Both the position numbers and the translations under genes were made by a program. From Treponema sp. (GTDB taxonomy: Bacteria; Spirochaetota; Spirochaetia; Treponematales; Treponemataceae): a stretch of DNA of 64,000 nucleotides. The stretch lies in NCBI GenBank assembly GCA_017525605.1, contig JAFXSM010000013.1, positions 1-64,000 of the forward strand. Reading direction: 5' to 3'. Below are positions 17,247 through 24,547 of this stretch, piece after piece (the first letter of the stretch is position 1; each line of letters begins with the position of its first letter). The notes beneath the pieces were generated by a model, which was given only the letters and a program-made list of their open reading frames with translations, ran no database searches and had not been told where the DNA came from.

Positions 17247-17590
17247 GTATAGCATCGTTAATATCCGCTCGTACTTGGATTCCGAAAGTCCATCGTTTCT
17301 GGGGGAAGCAAAATTACAGTCGCTTCTCTCAGAGTTTTCTTCACCGCAGAACGCTGATGTAGAACATTTCCTGCACTCTAATGCAATTAATTTCACCCAA
17401 AAAAGTCAGTATTGCAGGAAGTGACTTGCTCGCACTTGCACAGCAAATCATTGAAACTTTGCGTTTCGCTGCAGGTGGTGTTCTTGAATTTCTTGAATGT
17501 GAAGACAATCCGTTCCTATTAGACTTCTACACAAAAAACGGGTTTAAGCCATTCAATACTCGAAGAACTGCGACCAACAATGGAACATAG
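17236..17590 (+). pseudogene. Decayed GNAT acetyltransferase, toxin-like
   Basis: The ATG at 17236 opens an N-terminal piece (DVEHFLHSNAINFTQKSQ) typical of the GNAT proteins that follow small antitoxins. It stops near 17424. A second frame from about 17400 to 17590 carries the C-terminal half, LLALAQQIIETLRFAAGG then FLECEDNPFLLDFYTKNGF, containing the acetyl-CoA-binding end of the fold. The middle strands including the usual Q/RxxGxG/A loop are missing, so an internal deletion plus frameshift has destroyed the gene. The pair was probably a type II toxin-antitoxin module. Confidence 0.6.
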
Positions 17591-17635
17591 CACCTTCTGC
17601 ACCAGCTTTTGAAGTTCATCTAACCGATAACATAT

Positions 17636-17866
17636 CTATGTTTCTCCTGCCGCTCCGTCCTGGCGAAAAAAAATCCGAATCAAACAAACTGAAAGCCTTT
17701 TGTAATTGCGGTTTGAACGTTGCTCATTCAACTCAGCTTCAACCAAATCCAAAGTTTCATCTAATTCTCTTTCTGCTTCAAACAATCTCCTTTCTGCAAC
17801 ACGAACTTTCATTTCTGCCTCTTCGATTGCTTGAAGTTGTTTGTCATAGATATTCGTAATTTTCAT
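17636..17866 (-). CDS. Small coiled-coil protein
   Basis: 76 residues. AGGAG lies 8 nt before the ATG, supporting real translation. The first 50 residues form one long charged helix (EEAEMKVRVAERRLFEAERE) with heptad character. The last 25 residues (RNYKRLSVCLIRIFFRQDG) change character and may be a frameshifted tail. It faces the decayed GNAT gene and precedes the first 23-bp repeat. Function unknown. Confidence 0.5.
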   Translation of the reverse strand: MKITNIYDKQLQAIEEAEMKVRVAERRLFEAERELDETLDLVEAELNEQRSNRNYKRLSVCLIRIFFRQDGAAGET

Positions 17867-17901
17867 TCTTCTAACTCCTAATAATTTTAATTAGTTGGTT
17901 A

Positions 17902-17924
17902 AAGTACATAAGGGGATAATTCCG
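17902..17924 (+). repeat. 23-bp cassette-boundary repeat, copy 1
   Basis: AAGTACATAA then GGGGATAATTCCG. Five ungapped copies between 17.9 and 21.2 kb share AAGT at the start and GGATAATTCCG at the end. Here it lies 20 bp before a gene with a good ribosome-binding site. Confidence 0.8.
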
Positions 17925-17946
17925 TATTATTATAAAGGAGCAGATG

Positions 17947-18138
17947 ATGACACAATTAAATGAAACTTACGGATTCACAACAGAGGAGAATACAAAAGTT
18001 CTTTACTTGGTTTTCAAGGAAAACTCAACAATGTCTCTTAAAGAGGGTATTCAGAGGATAAAATCAGGTGAATTTGATTTCTTCAACTTACAGGCGGACT
18101 TGGAAGATGAGAAAGCTGTTAAAGATCTTTTAATTTAG
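17947..18138 (+). CDS. Small hypothetical protein, cassette 1
   Basis: 63 residues from the second of two adjacent ATG codons, chosen because AAGGAG is 6 nt upstream (the first ATG is only 3 nt away). Acidic and soluble: ETYGFTTEENTKVLYLVFKE then GIQRIKSGEFDFFNLQADLED. It resembles the small acidic immunity-type proteins found in orphan toxin modules but I cannot assign a family. It begins right after repeat copy 1 and overlaps the end of a minus-strand fragment by 4 nt. Confidence 0.55.
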   Translation: MTQLNETYGFTTEENTKVLYLVFKENSTMSLKEGIQRIKSGEFDFFNLQADLEDEKAVKDLLI

Positions 18139-18440
18139 GTACTTCGTGGTTTTCCAAAATCTTCTCGTTCTAATACTTCAATTTCAGTTAAACAATCTTT
18201 ATTAAATATTCCAGAAGAAGCCGAGTTCTCGTAATTACCACGAATTCCAAAGTCCATAAGGTACGGACATCTTTCAGTACATTCAAAATTAAAGAATCCA
18301 TAATAGCCTAGAGACATCAAAACTTGAATTATTTTTTGACGAAGTTTTTCACCTAGCAAAACCCAATCTTTATCTCTTAGGATTGTTTCTATTTTTGACC
18401 ATTTTGAAAAGTTTTGTGCAAAGTATCCTATATTATATGT
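18135..18440 (-). pseudogene. 5'-truncated gene fragment
   Basis: A minus-strand frame is open from about 18440 to a TAA at 18135. The nearest ATG-like start (18359) has no ribosome-binding site, while coding-like sequence continues upstream of it (GYFAQNFSKWSKIETILRDK). It runs into the promoter of the next gene, so the 5' end has been lost. The remaining segment, GYYGFFNFECTERCPYLMDF, has a Cys pair. Family not recognised. Confidence 0.45.
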
Positions 18441-18453
18441 GAGGTGAAGTATT

Positions 18454-18891
18454 ATGGATAAATTAACAGAGCAATATTTTAGAGCTGCAATTTCAGAAAT
18501 AAAAGAAAAACTTGAAGGAAGACACCTGCTTCAAGAAATGGCAAGAATTGCCACTGTTGGAAATTATGAAATATGTGTTTACAGTGGCGAAGGTCCAACT
18601 CCTCATTTTCATTTTAAGAATGCAAAGACAGGTCAAGAAGGTTGCTTAAAAATATTAGAAAACGATTATTTCAAACATGGAAAATACCAAGCAGAGTTAA
18701 ACTCAAAAGAAAGAAAAAAAATCTTTAATTTCTTAAAAGAAAATACAAAAAACAAAATTTATGCGGAGGGAACAACGAATTTTCAGATAATATGTAACGA
18801 ATGGAACATAAACAATGATTCTAATCCAGTTCCTTTAGATTCAAAACTGCCAGATTACACTGTATTGAAAAAGAAAGGCACTGGACACTAA
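18454..18891 (+). CDS. Hypothetical protein, cassette family A
   Basis: 145 residues with GAGGTGA 8 nt before the ATG. Helical head LLQEMARIAT is followed by YEICVYSGEGPTPHFHF, a pattern like the GxxPHFH of DUF4160-type small proteins. A helix follows: LNSKERKKIFNFLKEN. The genes at 19912 and 20512 share the same plan (LQEM helix, a beta strand, H/IKFQ, then a KSKEI..I..FV helix), so the three are probable paralogues. Its stop codon lies 3 bp before repeat copy 2. Function unknown. Confidence 0.65.
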   Translation: MDKLTEQYFRAAISEIKEKLEGRHLLQEMARIATVGNYEICVYSGEGPTPHFHFKNAKTGQEGCLKILENDYFKHGKYQAELNSKERKKIFNFLKENTKNKIYAEGTTNFQIICNEWNINNDSNPVPLDSKLPDYTVLKKKGTGH

Positions 18892-18894
18892 TCA

Positions 18895-18917
18895 AAGTAC
18901 GTTAAGGGATAATTCCG
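18895..18917 (+). repeat. 23-bp cassette-boundary repeat, copy 2
   Basis: AAGTACGTTA then AGGGATAATTCCG. It begins 3 bp after the stop of the upstream gene and reads G-I-I-P-K-like (GGG ATA ATT CCG AAA) into a coding segment with no start codon. Confidence 0.8.
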
Positions 18918-19142
18918 AAACAAAATACAAAAGTTACAGGTATTATAGTTATTGCAAGTGGAGAAGAAATTAGAGATGTTCAATTTTTGATTGAAAAATA
19001 CAAATTGCAAGACGCAACTTCAACAGCTCCTACTGCAATGCTAAATGAGTATCTAAAAGCATTTGATGATGATGGCTGGCTTATTTCGACAACTGATAAA
19101 GAAGGCTATAAGGACATTCAATCAGGTAATGTTAAAGCTTGA
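18906..19142 (+). pseudogene. Start-less coding segment fused to repeat copy 2
   Basis: Seventy-eight codons are open from inside the repeat to a TGA at 19140-19142, with no start codon. A stop lies just before the repeat in this frame. The sequence looks like real protein: KVTGIIVIASGEEIRDVQF, then LIEKYKLQDAT, then a different-looking acidic end DDDGWLISTTDKEGYK. The first part resembles C-terminal domains that close polymorphic toxins, but the assignment is tentative. It is best read as an orphan C-terminal module that would be expressed only after recombination with a full-length gene sharing the repeat. Confidence 0.45.
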
Positions 19143-19369
19143 AGTCCCAATTTTTCAGCAAGTCTTTTACCTTCATTTATAAGCTCTTCATCATCTTCAG
19201 GAACGTAAACACAACTTTTCGGGAATTTTGCCAATGCTTCAACAAGCTCTTCTTCGATGAAGAAGTTTAGTAATATGCCATCTTCTTTTTTTGTTTCACC
19301 GTCATTACGAAACACCCAAATGTGACCTTTATTATTAAGCTTTTCGATTGTATAAATAAATTTGCCCAT
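19118..19369 (-). CDS. Small acidic hypothetical protein
   Basis: 83 residues with a strong AGGAGGTG site before the ATG at 19369. Acidic alpha/beta sequence: KGHIWVFRNDGETKKEDG, then EEELVEALAKFPKSCVYVPE and RLAEKLGLQALTLPD. No membrane or secretion signal. It overlaps the end of the start-less segment on the other strand by 25 bp. Size and charge are immunity-like, but no family is recognised. Confidence 0.6.
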   Translation of the reverse strand: MGKFIYTIEKLNNKGHIWVFRNDGETKKEDGILLNFFIEEELVEALAKFPKSCVYVPEDDEELINEGKRLAEKLGLQALTLPD

Positions 19370-19483
19370 CTTTGCACCTCCTAGCCTGTATTATGATTAT
19401 AATATAGGTTCTTTTCAGCAGAATGTTTCTAAAAATATTGCAGAACATACAAAAAGCCGTATTGCTACGACTTTTCTTTGTTT

Positions 19484-19615
19484 TTATTTTAGTATCCAAA
19501 CACCATTTTCAATAAAATGATTCTTCCTGCATTTATTACAATAAAATTTATCTTTACCTCTTCTAGTTGTAGTTGAAATACTCCTTTTTCCGTAGTGGGT
19601 TGAAGATGTTTCCAT
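19484..19615 (-). CDS. Possible 43-residue zinc-ribbon peptide
   Basis: Short frame from ATG 19615 encoding KRSISTTTRRGKDKFYCNKC then RKNHFIENGVW. Only one CxxC pair is present, so it is half of a zinc ribbon, and no clear ribosome-binding site is visible. The frame is open a little further upstream, where it overlaps the plus-strand gene at 19647. Could be a fragment of a longer gene. Confidence 0.3.
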   Translation of the reverse strand: METSSTHYGKRSISTTTRRGKDKFYCNKCRKNHFIENGVWILK

Positions 19616-19646
19616 TTTGATGTAATAAAGAAAGAGGTTAAGAGAG

Positions 19647-19847
19647 ATGAAAAGAAAACCTGTAAAATATGAAGTAAAATATCTGGGTGATGATAGAATG
19701 GATATTCGCAAAAATGAAATTTATGACTGCATAGCAGAATTATACGGCGATGAAAAAACAGATAAGCCTTTTCACTTATCTGTTATAGACCGTTCGGGAG
19801 ATTCTTGTATATATCCTTTTTCAGATTTCAGAAAAGTTTCTGGATAA
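19647..19847 (+). CDS. Small hypothetical protein, cassette 2
   Basis: 66 residues: KYEVKYLGDDRMDIRKNEIY, then ELYGDEKTDKPFHLSVIDRS and YPFSDFRKV. The pattern of a short beta barrel ending in YPxxDF occurs in many small hypothetical proteins near toxin modules. A purine-rich AAGAGAG precedes the ATG. It ends 18 bp before repeat copy 3, the same gene-then-repeat spacing as the other cassettes. Confidence 0.6.
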   Translation: MKRKPVKYEVKYLGDDRMDIRKNEIYDCIAELYGDEKTDKPFHLSVIDRSGDSCIYPFSDFRKVSG

Positions 19848-19864
19848 ATACAACTTTTTCTAAA

Positions 19865-19887
19865 AAGTACTTGCGGGGATAATTCCG
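19865..19887 (+). repeat. 23-bp cassette-boundary repeat, copy 3
   Basis: AAGTACTTGC then GGGGATAATTCCG. In frame it reads K-V-L-A-G-I-I-P-K-H and continues without a stop into the gene at 19912. Confidence 0.8.
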
Positions 19888-19911
19888 AAACATTTTGGAA
19901 CAGAAAACCCA

Positions 19912-20403
19912 ATGCAGAGTAAAGAGGTAGTTGAGGCTTTGAAGAAAAGTAATTTAGAAAAGTTTGGAGTTGATAATGCTGCAAAATTGAATTCAGTAAA
20001 AGAGTGCCTTCAAGAAATGTCCAGATTGGCAGCAAAGAAAAGTGGGCTTTCTGTAGATTTATATATAGATGATTCTAAATCATACATCAGAGGAGGACAT
20101 GCAAAAAGAATAAAGTTTCAAGCAAATTCAGATGATTCAGGAACTGAAAGTTTTTCTTCAATGACTTTTGATGGGAAGGTTGTGCCGGAAACATTTCCCA
20201 AAAAACACTCGATAAAAAGCAAAGAAATAGAAAAGATTTCTATTTTTGTAAAAAACAATGTTTTTGCATTAGAAAAGATTGCTGATAAAGAAATTGATTT
20301 TCAAGATTTTATGAAGGTTATGATTAAGAAAACTGAATCTGCCACTGCAGATGAAATCTCCAAGCAAAAAGAGCAGGTAATCGAAATTATTGAAAAGTCC
20401 TAA
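19912..20403 (+). CDS. Hypothetical protein, cassette family A, N-terminus fused to repeat
   Basis: 163 residues from the first ATG, which has no ribosome-binding site. The frame is open upstream through repeat copy 3 and reads HFGTENPMQSKEVVEALKKS then NLEKFGVDNAA, a motif known from homing-endonuclease-associated repeats (GVENPM..). From about residue 25 it joins the cassette-A plan: LQEMSRLAAKKSGLSVDLYI, HAKRIKFQ, HSIKSKEIEKISIFV. It therefore looks like a chimera of a nuclease-associated motif and a family-A protein, possibly made at the repeat. The TAA precedes repeat copy 4 directly. Confidence 0.55.
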   Translation: MQSKEVVEALKKSNLEKFGVDNAAKLNSVKECLQEMSRLAAKKSGLSVDLYIDDSKSYIRGGHAKRIKFQANSDDSGTESFSSMTFDGKVVPETFPKKHSIKSKEIEKISIFVKNNVFALEKIADKEIDFQDFMKVMIKKTESATADEISKQKEQVIEIIEKS

Positions 20404-20426
20404 AAGTAAGTCAGAGGATAATTCCG
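20404..20426 (+). repeat. 23-bp cassette-boundary repeat, copy 4
   Basis: AAGTAAGTCA then GAGGATAATTCCG. It starts at the base after the stop codon of the upstream gene. The most diverged copy, with two changes in the otherwise constant positions. Confidence 0.75.
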
Positions 20427-20511
20427 TTATGTTTTAATTAGTGGAAAAGAAAAAAGAGTTTTTGAAGACTTGCGAACAAAAAGACCTATATTATTTATGA
20501 GGAGTGACATA

Positions 20512-21105
20512 ATGAATAGAAGTGAAATGTTTAAGGAAATAAACCGAATTAAAACTATACTGAACGAAAAGAAAAACAAAAAAGACTCCGAAATATTTGC
20601 TTCACTGAAGAAATTTGTTGCGCTGGCTGGGAAACTGAAAGAGGTGATAGTTGATTATGACAATTTGCATCTTCAGGAAATGTCAAATGTCCGAAAAAAG
20701 CAAACGGGGTTACCTGTTAATATTTGGATTGATGAGGCTGAAACTTATAAAAAAGGAAAATATTCAAAACACATAAAATTTCAGATGGATAAAGGTTTAA
20801 ACTTTAAAGAACCGACCTGTCCAATGATGCTAGATGGAACAATTCCTGAAAAAGTATGGAGGAAAATGCAGGGACAATGTTCCATTTCAAAAAGCGAGAT
20901 TAAGGAAATTCAAACATTTGTCATAAATAATGCTTATGCTCTCGATAAACTTGCTGACCAGCTGATTTGGAAAGAGGATTTTTTTGAATTTATGATAAAA
21001 GGTGGTGACGAAGCTTCAAAAGAGCAAATAGAAATTTTGCAGAAAAAAACTGATGAAGCTGTTTTTAATAAAAAGACTGAAGAAGCTCTAAAGAAAGAGG
21101 AGTAG
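20512..21105 (+). CDS. Hypothetical protein, cassette family A
   Basis: 197 residues from the ATG at 20512, chosen because GAGGAG lies 7 nt upstream. Shares the plan of the genes at 18454 and 19912: HLQEMSNVRKKQTGLPVNIW, YSKHIKFQ, SISKSEIKEIQTFVINNAYA. Extra helices are present at the N-terminus (IKTILNEKKNKKDSEIFASL) and a Lys/Glu-rich C-terminal tail. No membrane segment. Function unknown; repeated presence in one array suggests a family that is exchanged as cassettes. Repeat copy 5 follows after 95 bp. Confidence 0.65.
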   Translation: MNRSEMFKEINRIKTILNEKKNKKDSEIFASLKKFVALAGKLKEVIVDYDNLHLQEMSNVRKKQTGLPVNIWIDEAETYKKGKYSKHIKFQMDKGLNFKEPTCPMMLDGTIPEKVWRKMQGQCSISKSEIKEIQTFVINNAYALDKLADQLIWKEDFFEFMIKGGDEASKEQIEILQKKTDEAVFNKKTEEALKKEE

Positions 21106-21200
21106 TAAACTACTTCCATTGGTCGGAAACTTCTCATCGAACTCAAAATAAGTCATACCTATAACATAGGACTTTTTTCTGAAACGTCAAAATTTATTTT

Positions 21201-21223
21201 AAGTGCGTGTGGGGATAATTCCG
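21201..21223 (+). repeat. 23-bp cassette-boundary repeat, copy 5
   Basis: AAGTGCGTGT then GGGGATAATTCCG. Last copy of the array, 31 bp before the convergent end of the fic gene. Confidence 0.8.
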
Positions 21224-21254
21224 AGACATAATATAAAAATAGAGGGAATTTCCA

Positions 21255-22568
21255 CTAATTTCCACTAATTTCCGCTAATTTAGTATCAAATAATTCGCTT
21301 TTAGTATATCCAACAAGTCTTTGATTTATAGGAATTGTTGTCATAAAGCCCATCTGTACTAATCCTTCCAAATCGGAGCGTACAGTTTTTATAGAAACAC
21401 CCAGAACATTTATCAAATTCTTACATTCAAATATAGAACCAGGTTTTTCCTGAATCATTTTGATAATATGAGCCTGACGTTCGTTTATTCCTTTTATATT
21501 CTTAAATTCCAGAAGGGCATTATTTTCTTCAGACTTTCTTTCAAGATAAATCTTAAGCTCTTCAAAAGCTTCTTTCAGAACGTTCATATTGTATTGAATA
21601 AAATATCCCAAATCAAAATCATCATGTTCTGTATATAAAAAGGCTTTTTCATACTGTCCTTTTTTCTTATAAATAATTCTGGATATAGATAGAAATTCCG
21701 TCATCCAATATCCTTTCTTAAGCATATACCAGTAAAAAAGAGAACGGGCAGTTCTTCCGTTTCCATCAACAAAAGGATGCAGAAAAGATATCATAAAGTG
21801 AATAATGATGGCCTTGATAATCGGATGAATAAATACATCATCATCATCATTTGCAAAAGAACATAATTTGTTGATTATTTCAGGAATTGCAGTATAGGAT
21901 GGAGGTTCGTGTGCAACTTCACCAGTAATTCCATTTACAACATAGATATTATCATCCTTTCTAAAACTTCCTTCATCATCAGAATTATCCAATGTTTTTT
22001 CTGTAATCCTTTTATGAATTTCAAGTAATAGTTCAGGCGAAAGATTTTTTTCCTTTTGTTCAGACAAGAAACGGATTGTGTTGTAGTTATTATAAATCAT
22101 CTGCTGGCTTTTATCTTTTGGCTTAATCTGTTTGCGCAGCATTTCCTTTGCAACTTTTCTTGTTGTATTTGCACCTTCCATCTGGCTTGATGCAATAGCC
22201 TCCTCCATAATTGAACTTAAAAGATAATACTGTTTATTTTTCTCTGAAATTGTTGTCGAACCGGAAGGAGTTCCTCCAAAGTTCATGTCAAATTCATGAA
22301 GAAGCTGCTGAATATAATTAGTGATTTTAAATTTGAATGAATAATTACCAAATTGAGCAAAATTGATATTAGATAAGCGGGAAAACTTTACAAGCTGCCA
22401 TAAAGTTTCGGCTGGTAACTCTTTTGTTCCAAGGTATTTGATTTTATCCCAATAAGGATATTCTTTTTCAATTTTACGGAATAAATCTCTGTACTTTGGT
22501 TCAGATAACAACTGTATGATTTGTATTGAAGAAAGAGCATCTGTAATTAGAGGAGGATTTTCTATCAT
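21255..22568 (-). CDS. Fic/DOC-family protein with C-terminal winged helix
   Basis: 437 residues. The Fic catalytic motif is HPFVDGNGRTARSLF (HPFxxGNGR complete), so AMP transfer or a related modification is expected. N-terminal helices carry SSIMEEAIASSQMEGANTTR, matching the (S/T)xxxE(G/N) inhibitory helix region (SSQMEG). The C-terminal 90 residues contain a winged-helix (INERQAHIIKMIQEKPGS then KTVRSDLEGLVQMGF), typical of self-regulating Fic proteins. The gene end contains three tandem AGTGGAAATT-like units that also encode the last codons. Inverted repeats crowd its upstream region (22605-22927) and may be its operators. Confidence 0.9.
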   Translation of the reverse strand: MIENPPLITDALSSIQIIQLLSEPKYRDLFRKIEKEYPYWDKIKYLGTKELPAETLWQLVKFSRLSNINFAQFGNYSFKFKITNYIQQLLHEFDMNFGGTPSGSTTISEKNKQYYLLSSIMEEAIASSQMEGANTTRKVAKEMLRKQIKPKDKSQQMIYNNYNTIRFLSEQKEKNLSPELLLEIHKRITEKTLDNSDDEGSFRKDDNIYVVNGITGEVAHEPPSYTAIPEIINKLCSFANDDDDVFIHPIIKAIIIHFMISFLHPFVDGNGRTARSLFYWYMLKKGYWMTEFLSISRIIYKKKGQYEKAFLYTEHDDFDLGYFIQYNMNVLKEAFEELKIYLERKSEENNALLEFKNIKGINERQAHIIKMIQEKPGSIFECKNLINVLGVSIKTVRSDLEGLVQMGFMTTIPINQRLVGYTKSELFDTKLAEISGN

Positions 22569-22604
22569 ACGTTAAGGATAACATTTGAAAAGAACAAAAC
22601 ACAA

Positions 22605-22927
22605 GAAAATAGTGGGAATTTCCTTTAATTTCCACTATTTTCCCTTGTTTCATATATCTCATTTCGCAAAATCAACATTTTTTTAATTTTGCGAAATGGA
22701 ATTGATTATCTATTACTCAAAATCAAGAAATTCTCAATTTTGAGTAATAGATCTATGCACAAATTTCTTGATTTTTTGTGCATGAAGTGGATATTTGCAC
22801 AAAACAGGAAAAATTTACCGCTGATTTCCCCTATTTTCTTCTATTCTGTTTCGCAAAAACGATAAATTCTCAATTTTGCGAAATAGACAAATCAATTACT
22901 CAAAATAAACTTGCCATTTTACGAAAC
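22605..22927. repeat. Cluster of inverted repeats upstream of fic
   Basis: Five stem-loop-like inverted repeats in about 280 bp, with different arm sequences but similar arm length and loop size. 22605-22642: 16-bp arms around AATAGTGG, one mismatch. 22661-22697: ATTTCGCAAAAT arms, 13-nt loop. 22708-22752: 16-bp arms with CTATTACTCAAAAT, 13-nt loop. 22755-22783: ATGCACAAA arms, 11-nt loop. 22849-22883: TTTCGCAAAA arms, 15-nt loop. Single half-sites recur at 22794-22804, 22895-22906 and 22917-22927. No coding sequence was seen here. Operators or remnants of a small mobile palindromic element are both possible. Confidence 0.75.
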
Positions 22928-23077
22928 GAAATGCATATTCTGCCCAGCTAAACTAGTTATCAACTTGCCGTCAACTTAAATTATTTAGCTTATAACTATA
23001 TCTAGTGTTATCTTTTGATTTATTATGAATAAACACCACTAGAAATTAAATTCTATCAACTTAGCATCAACTTAAAA

Positions 23078-24526
23078 TTATGCCCAAATCGGAACATAAC
23101 TTTTATATCTTGGAGCAGTTGTCTCATCAAAAACCTTTATAAGATTTTTAGAAACAGCATCTGCAATTAAGCGGGAAATAATAGCTTTGTTTTTTTCTTC
23201 AATGCCAAATCTTTCTCTTAAAGACTGATTTGTTAGATGTTCCCCTTTTAAGTATTGCAGACATGCGTGTAAATAAACTGACCATAATTTATCTTCAATT
23301 GAAATATTGTTAAAAGAAAGGTTTGAATAAAGGATTACTCTAGTATTTTCTTCATATAGAACAATTTTCGGCGCTGGCAAATGTTTTAATTCACATTCAA
23401 TAGTTATACGATCCCAGCCAGAACCTAATTCTTCGCATAACTTTAGTCTTCTCATTAATGAGGAAAGAATTTCATTTCTTGATTTTGGTGGATTATCGAT
23501 AATTCTCTTAATATCAATAAGAGGTGTGCCTGGATTTGTAATTTCAATTCTATTTCCGAAAATTTCTACCAATGGTGCTGAACCAGGTATCGTAAAATCC
23601 TGATGTATAAGTGCATTTGCCATAATTTCACGAAGAGCAACCATAGGATATTTTGTTACTGTTTTTCGTACAGACTCTGTAATTACCTCTTCGGATGGTA
23701 ATAAAGCTTCTAAGTATTGCATTAAACCTTCAAAACCAACCGCATAACCTTTATGTCCGCTATATTCCTTCAGAATTCTAAGTTTTGTGTCATCTTCATA
23801 TTGAATCAAACGAATTGCTTTTCTGCTAACAGAAGGAAAATCTTCTATTCTTTTTGCAAAAAGTAATGCCCCTAAATTTGTAATAGAATATAAACCATTA
23901 TCTTGTTTTACTACGATTTTATCTTCTAATGCGTAATGCAAAATTCCATCCTGATTTGATGGCACAGTAATATTTTGAAGTTCAAAATATACAGAGAAAT
24001 CTAAAAATGAAAAAATATCTCCTTTTTTTATTTCAGATTTTGCAGCTTGTGTTTCAAAATTTGTAAGTCGCAGTTTGTCCCAAAGCTGAGCTTCCTGTGT
24101 AGGATAATCTCTAATAGGTTTTGTGTAGGAACCGATTCTGATATAAGACTCTTTCCTAAATGTAACAGGTTGACCCGTTGTTCTTTTTATAACAAGTACT
24201 ACGATTTTTTTATCTTCAATTTCTGTGTCTTCAAATTCAAAGTCGGCATTTTTTGAAAGAAGATTCCTAAGCCAACTTTCTATTTCTTGATTCCCATTCA
24301 ATTTCGAAAACCGATTATAATTTGTTCCTTTAATTTCATGGCTTATATCATCAATGCCCCAAATCATGTAAGCCTGATCTTTACCACGATAACTTGCAGA
24401 ATTTGCCAAGGCGCTTATGTCTTTTCCAATCATATCCGGATCAAAATTATTACACTTAAATTCCAGCCAATCAGTTTCATTTGGAAGAGAAACTAATTGT
24501 TTAACCAATAAATCTAAATTTTCCAT
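23078..24526 (-). CDS. AlbA_2 (Schlafen-like) ATP-binding protein
   Basis: 482 residues. The N-terminal 130 residues match the AlbA_2/Schlafen DNA-binding domain (NETDWLEFKCNNFDPDMIGK, IWGIDD, RIGSYTKP). A GHKL ATPase domain follows with an N-box (ALREIMANALIHQDF) and glycine box (EELGSGWDR). A winged-helix-like segment ends the protein. Such proteins are usually regulators and are common in defence islands. GGAG precedes the ATG. It lies 21 bp downstream of the TIR gene on the same strand. Confidence 0.85.
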   Translation of the reverse strand: MENLDLLVKQLVSLPNETDWLEFKCNNFDPDMIGKDISALANSASYRGKDQAYMIWGIDDISHEIKGTNYNRFSKLNGNQEIESWLRNLLSKNADFEFEDTEIEDKKIVVLVIKRTTGQPVTFRKESYIRIGSYTKPIRDYPTQEAQLWDKLRLTNFETQAAKSEIKKGDIFSFLDFSVYFELQNITVPSNQDGILHYALEDKIVVKQDNGLYSITNLGALLFAKRIEDFPSVSRKAIRLIQYEDDTKLRILKEYSGHKGYAVGFEGLMQYLEALLPSEEVITESVRKTVTKYPMVALREIMANALIHQDFTIPGSAPLVEIFGNRIEITNPGTPLIDIKRIIDNPPKSRNEILSSLMRRLKLCEELGSGWDRITIECELKHLPAPKIVLYEENTRVILYSNLSFNNISIEDKLWSVYLHACLQYLKGEHLTNQSLRERFGIEEKNKAIISRLIADAVSKNLIKVFDETTAPRYKSYVPIWA

Positions 24527-24547
24527 TTTGGCAATTCTCCAACTATT

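Noticed and set aside
17902-21223. Integron attC sites or a CRISPR array as explanation of the 23-bp repeats
   Set aside because: I found no GTTRRRY/RYYYAAC ends or paired inverted cores typical of attC, and no integrase. Spacing of 540-1000 bp with genes between excludes CRISPR. An unusual cassette system remains open.
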